A stretch of DNA of 64,000 nucleotides from Macrocystis pyrifera. Taxonomy: Eukaryota > Sar > Phaeophyceae > Laminariales > Laminariaceae. The notes under the pieces were generated by a model that was not told where the DNA came from, did no database searches, and was given only the letters and a program-made list of their open reading frames with translations. The position numbers and the translations under genes are program-made. Below, in pieces: positions 60,901 to 64,000 of this stretch. The DNA lies in the NCBI GenBank assembly GCA_031763025.1, contig JASSKH010000028.1:10431359-10495358 (forward strand). The letters run 5' to 3'. Within the stretch, counting starts at the first letter, position 1. Each line of letters begins with the position of its first letter.

Positions 60901-63896
60901 CGGTACCCACAAAAACCTATACATTTCCCTATTTTTACTCACAATATTTGGTCCTATTTACTATGGCCCCCCCCCCCGTAATAACACACCTCGAAACACG
61001 AGGGTGCGCACGAAGCAGAATGTCCTTTTCTGAGACACAACTTTAACCTAATAAAACCCTCCGAGAACTTCAGTTTCTCACACCAAACAGACGAGATAGA
61101 TCGCATAGATGAGGTGGATCATCTACAGCAGACCGCAACCCGCCGCCATCATCTGCTGTAGTACAGATCCGATCGATGAAACCCTAAGTGATTATCTAGA
61201 CCATCCAGATTACACAGCTCCCATCGGGCAACACGACCTACTGCAGATCGGTACGGATGAAGAATACATCTACCGTGAATGATCTAGATCATGAAGAGGG
61301 AATATATGATCTATCTGATCTGTCCGACGTGCGCATTGTTTTGGTTGTATAAACTCCTCTACCTCTACCCCACCCCCCCTCCCCCCCCCACACACAAAAA
61401 TATATATATGGCCATACGACTACGGCCATGCATGATATCGAGTAAATCTCTCCTATCGAGTACCCCACACACACAAAAATACCAGCCATAAGACAACCCG
61501 GTCTGAATCCCACATTTCGGTGAGTACAAAAAACAAAAAATATTCACCAGCCATATTACAACCCAGTGCGAATCCCACATGTTCGTGGCGAGTTACAAAA
61601 AAAACAAAAACCGTTGCCAGCCACATTATAAAACCCCGTCTGAATTCCACATGCCAGTGGTGGGAGTGGTGGAAGACCGGCCATGTCAAGTTCTCAAGCG
61701 TCGCAAAAGTGGCATGATTCTGTCCCGGAATATAATGCGCCTTTCGTGTTCAGATTACAGTCCGAACGAGTTGTTGTTGTTCTTCTCGCATTAACTCATC
61801 GCCACAACGCAATGCATCGAGTGACTACCAATCTATTCCCGGCAAGAGGCGAGAGTGGTACGTAAAGGTTTGAGGCTACTGGTCGTACCGTGCTGTACTC
61901 CCCCTACGGTACAGTAGTAGCACCAGTTGTCAGCTGCAACTAGTCGCGAGTCGACGAGGGAAGAAAGCGTTCAACCTTTATCGTGATAAAACAGCAAGGC
62001 ACGTACGTACGTGCCGTGCTTGTAGCGAGAGGGGTGTACTCGATAGGAGAGACGTACTCGATCTCATGCATGGCCGTAGTCGTATAACCATAGACCCTCG
62101 CCCTCGCATCCCTACAATGCCGGGACGGAGCATGTCGGGTTTTCACCGACCAGGTAGCGAGGGGGGGGGGGGGGGGGGGGGGAGAGTCTACTTCTACTAT
62201 TACGGGGGTCCATAGTTAATAGGACCAAATATTGTTAGTAAAAAGAGGTAAATATATATCTTTTTATGTATACCATAGGTCCTATTAACTACGGACCCCC
62301 GTAATATGTGACCCGCGGCCTGAGCTACGACTAGGGAGGGAGCAGGAGAAAAAAAGGCGACAACAACAACAAGTGGGATGAAAAAAATAGCAAAAAAACA
62401 AGTATACTGCTTCTAGTACCAGGTATGGTATAGTTTACGACAAGCCTTCTCTTTCTCACCGGGTCCGCCGCGAGACTGTTGTTGATGTGCTCCGTGAAAG
62501 CCATCCGCTCATCGTCCGAGTACGAATGGTACGCCATGCCTCCGGAGTGCTGCAAGCGGTTTTACAAAAGCCAAAAAAAAAAACAAAGAAGGTGTAAAAC
62601 GCGTACGTTTGTTTCGGTGCGTTATGGCGTTTGTTTCGCTTCGTCACGTGTCGCTAATGAATAGGTAAGTGGCGTTCCCGACAGCCCGACAGCGTCCCTG
62701 CCTAGAAACATGCCGCCAACGTACAGCCAGCTCAACAACTACACACGTCGGACACACAGATCATGCACAGATAGATCATCTTCAGATAGATCCATGTACA
62801 TCCTAGCCTATGCCATTGTGAGATGTTGTGCAGGGTGTGTGTAGTACAGATCCGACCCAGGAAACATATGCTAGATCGTGCAGGAGTACACGGCTCCCAC
62901 GCGACAACATGAGCTAGATCACACAGATCATACTGATCAGAGGACCGTTTCTGCCCTCAAAGGTCTAGATCATGAACTGTGGGAATTGATGATCTGTTAG
63001 ACGATCTGTCCGACCCGTGATAACCGAAGCATTTTCAGCAGCTCGCCCGCAACAAAAGTGTGCACCGGGGTACCACTCAGTGGTACGCCTGACATCAAAC
63101 ACACCACACTGGTGGTCATGTACTCCAAGCACGTGAAAGTAGAGGCAAAACAGTCGTTCGTCGGTATCAACGTACAAGAAATCACTGAAACAACATATGT
63201 CAGTGTTGATGCGTGCATACTATAATACCGTTACAAACTAGACGTAAGTATCAACGTGCTAATACTCTACAAACAGACGTCAGCACATCCGAAATATCAC
63301 AACGCAAGCAGACGCCAGTCAGCGTCTACCGTACACAGCAGTGGCCCCTCAATAGTGCCGGCTGCCCGCTGTAGTGCCTGTGAAGTCGCTTGGCACAGAT
63401 GGGATCAACCAGTGTGGTACTAGTTGGTGTGCGGAGTAATTAGTGCCGGTTCCCGCTCTAGTATAGTTAGTGCCTGTGATTTCGCTTCGCACAGATGGGA
63501 TTCACCAGTGTGGTACTACGTAGTTAGTGTGCGGAGTAATTCGTGCCGGTTCCCGCTATAGTATAGTTAATGCCTGTGATTTCGCTTGGCACAGATGGGA
63601 TTCACCGGTGTGGTACTGGTTAGTGTGCGGAGTAATTAGTGCCGGTTGCCGCTATAATAGTGCCGGTATTTGTTGGCTCGCGCCTACCGGCACTATAGAG
63701 GGACCACTAATCATGATTTATATCAACCGCAGTTGCGAGGTGGCGGATTGGTGTTCACCTGAGCGGGCGCCTTGTGAATCTTGCGCACGTTCATCGAAGA
63801 GGCGGTGTTGTCTTTCTTGAGCTTGTGCATGATAGACACCACCTCTCCGAACGAAACGGACCCTCCGTTGTATACGTCCGCTTCCTTCATTGCATC
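44676..63896 (-). CDS. Fimbrin/plastin, actin-bundling protein with four CH domains and a long C-terminal extension (5' incomplete)
   Basis: Fimbrins cross-link actin filaments through two tandem calponin-homology (CH) pairs. Exons in coding order: 63759-63896, 62460-62549, 59727-59845, 58599-58722, 57535-57614, 56081-56198, 54055-54213, 52997-53110, 51911-51968, 51027-51145, 49371-49481, 48834-48950, 48369-48497, 46619-46945, 45863-45994, 45230-45549, 44676-44766 (TAG). All phases agree, giving 781 residues plus stop. Residues 1-46 are the end of an EF-hand region (GEVVSIMHKLKKD). CH1 is about 55-185 (HSYSDDER, DGLILCKLINL, NMNLALNAARSIGC, LILGLIWQIIR); CH2 about 200-312 (RWFNYHLER, FGSDLRDGEALSLLL); CH3 about 332-447 (EEKVFRMWINSL, MTLAIMWQLMRRHTLNLL); CH4 about 455-564 (NNAKYAISVARKLGA). 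Residues 565-781 form a Gly-rich, then Gln/Ala/Glu-rich coiled-coil tail ending DQEWDA, beyond the usual fimbrin end. The intron after 57,535 has a GC donor. Missing first exon(s) should encode the first EF-hand. Confidence 0.95.
47096..47149. repeat. 54-base poly-G run in a fimbrin intron
   Basis: On the coding (minus) strand it is a poly-C tract about 150 bp upstream of the splice acceptor for the exon starting 46,945. Length in assemblies is likely unstable. Confidence 0.9.
47738..47849. mobile_element. 112-bp TA-flanked MITE, TTACGGGGG family, copy 1
   Basis: The ends are TTACGGGGGTCC and its complement with TA on both sides. Inverted arms extend through AATAGGACC. It has no coding capacity and lies in the fimbrin intron between exons 48,369-48,497 and 46,619-46,945. 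It also contains one TACCAGGTA motif. Confidence 0.88.
50559..50690. repeat. Dispersed repeat paired with 28,310-28,440
   Basis: GACGAATTTCC, TTTTCTCGAC, CGCCGAG, GTCTACGGAAAT and a final GTGTGC plus C run parallel the intergenic copy. It is intronic in the fimbrin gene and joins directly to a C homopolymer and a Y-type unit. Confidence 0.65.
50728..50795. repeat. Y-type repeat copy between two C runs
   Basis: GCTCCGTCTCGAAAGGGATG through GCAACAAATGAGTACGC, bounded left and right by C homopolymers of about 20-35 bases. It lies in the fimbrin intron upstream (in coding sense) of exon 49,371-49,481. Confidence 0.8.
51651..51700. repeat. Short X-type repeat copy
   Basis: A G run followed by GTACTCGATATCATGCATGG. 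It lies in the fimbrin intron between exons 51,911-51,968 and 51,027-51,145. Two nearby TACCTGGTA motifs flank it. Confidence 0.75.
53380..53455. repeat. Partial copy of the CTGCAGTCC foldback element
   Basis: CTTCAGAACTGCAGTCCTG, then GGGGACGAAACC, then GTTTGTCCCC and ACGGGACTG mirror the element at 56,407-56,590. Intronic. Confidence 0.6.
54232..54605. repeat. CCGTAAC minisatellite in a fimbrin intron
   Basis: About 370 bp of degenerate AACCGTAACCG and ACGATAACCG units. Its left end lies about 20 bp from the 3' splice site of the exon starting 54,213. Open frames through it in five or six frames are repeat artefacts. Confidence 0.88.
54668..54928. repeat. Cluster of poly-G runs
   Basis: Several G homopolymers of 15-30 bases (about 54,668-54,695, 54,701-54,717, 54,857-54,880 and 54,892-54,922) are separated by short unique spacers, including a GTATACTCATGTC spacer between the last two. 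Intronic in the fimbrin gene. Confidence 0.85.
54990..55136. repeat. Full X-type repeat copy
   Basis: CGCTTCGCGCTTGGTGCAAG, AACCCGACGTGCTCC, GTAGGGATGCGAGGGTCTAT, an ACGACTACGGCAATGCATGA core, GTGTACC and a C run. Fimbrin intron. Confidence 0.82.
55395..55545. repeat. ATATC microsatellite-like tract
   Basis: AT-rich CATATCATATCAT units. Further scattered CATACCATAC units run to about 55,910. Intronic in the fimbrin gene and very different in composition from its GC-rich surroundings. Confidence 0.85.
56407..56590. mobile_element. 184-bp foldback element
   Basis: The outer arms AACCCCTTTTCA and CCTGCAGTCCCG are mirrored by CGGGGACTGCAGG and GAAAAAGGTT at the other end. Inner GGGGACAAAC pairs with GTTTGCCCCC. 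The centre contains TACCTGGTA. It has no coding capacity and is intronic. A partial relative is at 53,380-53,455. Confidence 0.7.
58378..58520. repeat. Full X-type repeat copy
   Basis: CACGGCGCTTCGCGATTGGT, AACCCGACGTGCTC, GATGCGAGGGTCTATGGTCG, core, then GTACACT and a C run. Fimbrin intron, about 80 bp left of exon 58,599-58,722. Confidence 0.82.
58795..59040. repeat. Composite Y-X repeat bounded by G runs
   Basis: G run, Y unit (GCGTACTCATTTGTTGC to TTTCGAGACGGAGC), G run, GTACTCGATATCACGCATGG and the rest of a full X unit in the opposite orientation to the 58,378 copy. The two X copies in this intron region therefore face each other around one exon. Confidence 0.82.
60358..60625. repeat. 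Minisatellite mixing CCCTAA units with a CCAATCAG block
   Basis: About eight units of roughly 33-35 bp each have a telomere-like AACCCTAACC part and an AGCCAATCAGAGCA/ATCA part. Fimbrin intron between exons 62,460-62,549 and 59,727-59,845. Confidence 0.85.
60872..60981. mobile_element. 110-bp TA-flanked MITE, TTACGGGGG family, copy 2
   Basis: TTACGGGGG and its complement at the ends with TA on both sides, an internal AATAGGACC, and TTTTTACTCACAATATTTGG like copy 1. The right arm carries an expanded C run. Fimbrin intron. Confidence 0.87.
61405..61445. repeat. Minimal X-type core
   Basis: ATACGACTACGGCCATGCAT preceded by a C-rich run and a TATATATA tract, followed by GATATCGAGTA. Fimbrin intron. 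Confidence 0.7.
61490..61680. repeat. Three tandem units of about 65 bp
   Basis: Three units share CCAGCCATA/CCAGCCACAT, then TCTGAATCCCACAT/GTGCGAATCCCACATG, then an A-rich segment with AAAAACAAAAA. The copies begin near 61,485, 61,550 and 61,615. Intronic; no other match in the window. Confidence 0.6.
62036..62155. repeat. X-type repeat copy, followed by a G run
   Basis: GTACTCGATCTCATGCATGG, ATAACCATAGACCCTCG, GGGACGGAGCATGTCGGG, then a G run of about 22 bases starting 62,160. Only about 40 bp separates it from MITE copy 3. Fimbrin intron. Confidence 0.82.
62200..62304. mobile_element. 105-bp TA-flanked MITE, TTACGGGGG family, copy 3
   Basis: TTACGGGGGTCC and complement ends with TA on both sides. 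Internal order is inverted relative to copy 1. It lies in the same intron as copy 2, about 1.2 kb away. Confidence 0.88.
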
Positions 63897-63901
63897 CTGT
63901 G

Positions 63902-63902
<1 letters not shown>

Positions 63903-63970
<68 letters not shown>
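63903..63970. repeat. 68-base poly-G run adjoining a splice acceptor
   Basis: On the coding strand this is a 68-base poly-C tract immediately followed by GCACAG and the exon starting 63,896, so it occupies the position of the polypyrimidine tract. It is the longest homopolymer in the window. Confidence 0.92.
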
Positions 63971-63973
<3 letters not shown>

Positions 63974-64000
63974 AGAGAACGACCAAACGAGCGAACGTGC

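Noticed and set aside
62965-63218. Possible extra fimbrin exon between 63,759 and 62,549
   Set aside because: The two flanking exons already join in phase and match the family's linker length. Nothing in these frames resembles fimbrin.

Overview
This looks like nuclear DNA of a brown alga (Phaeophyceae, close in style to Ectocarpus). The strongest taxonomic clue is an array of cysteine/histidine repeats with the exact EsV-1-7 spacing (C-X4-C-X16-C-X2-H-X12). This repeat family is expanded in brown algae and was first named from the Ectocarpus virus EsV-1. GC-rich exons of 60-880 bp, long introns and abundant G/C homopolymers fit the same picture. There is no bacterial gene organisation.

Layout. 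(1) About 1-19,570, plus strand: the 3' part of one long intron-rich gene. I can place about 20 phase-compatible exons giving roughly 1,880 residues of an alanine-rich, helical, unidentified protein. It ends in a low-complexity tail with DPRR repeats; its 5' end is not identified. (2) About 19,570-44,675: a repeat-dominated intergenic block. It holds fossil Ty3/gypsy LTR retrotransposon copies in both orientations, a tRNA-derived SINE-like family with a filled/empty site pair, several inverted-repeat DNA elements, and the decayed EsV-1-7 repeat gene at 26,260-27,560 (minus). (3) 44,676 to beyond the right edge, minus strand: a fimbrin/plastin actin-bundling gene. Seventeen exons with fully consistent phases encode 781 residues: the end of the EF-hand region, four calponin-homology domains and an unusual C-terminal extension of about 218 residues. 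The first exon(s) lie beyond 64,000.

The two large genes are convergent and their introns carry related small repeats. These include TA-flanked MITEs starting TTACGG, short modular repeats bounded by G or C runs, and many copies of the near-palindrome TACCAGGTA/TACCTGGTA. No operon-like or pathway relationship between the genes is visible. Exon boundaries were read by eye from splice signals and phase; no search or alignment was run.
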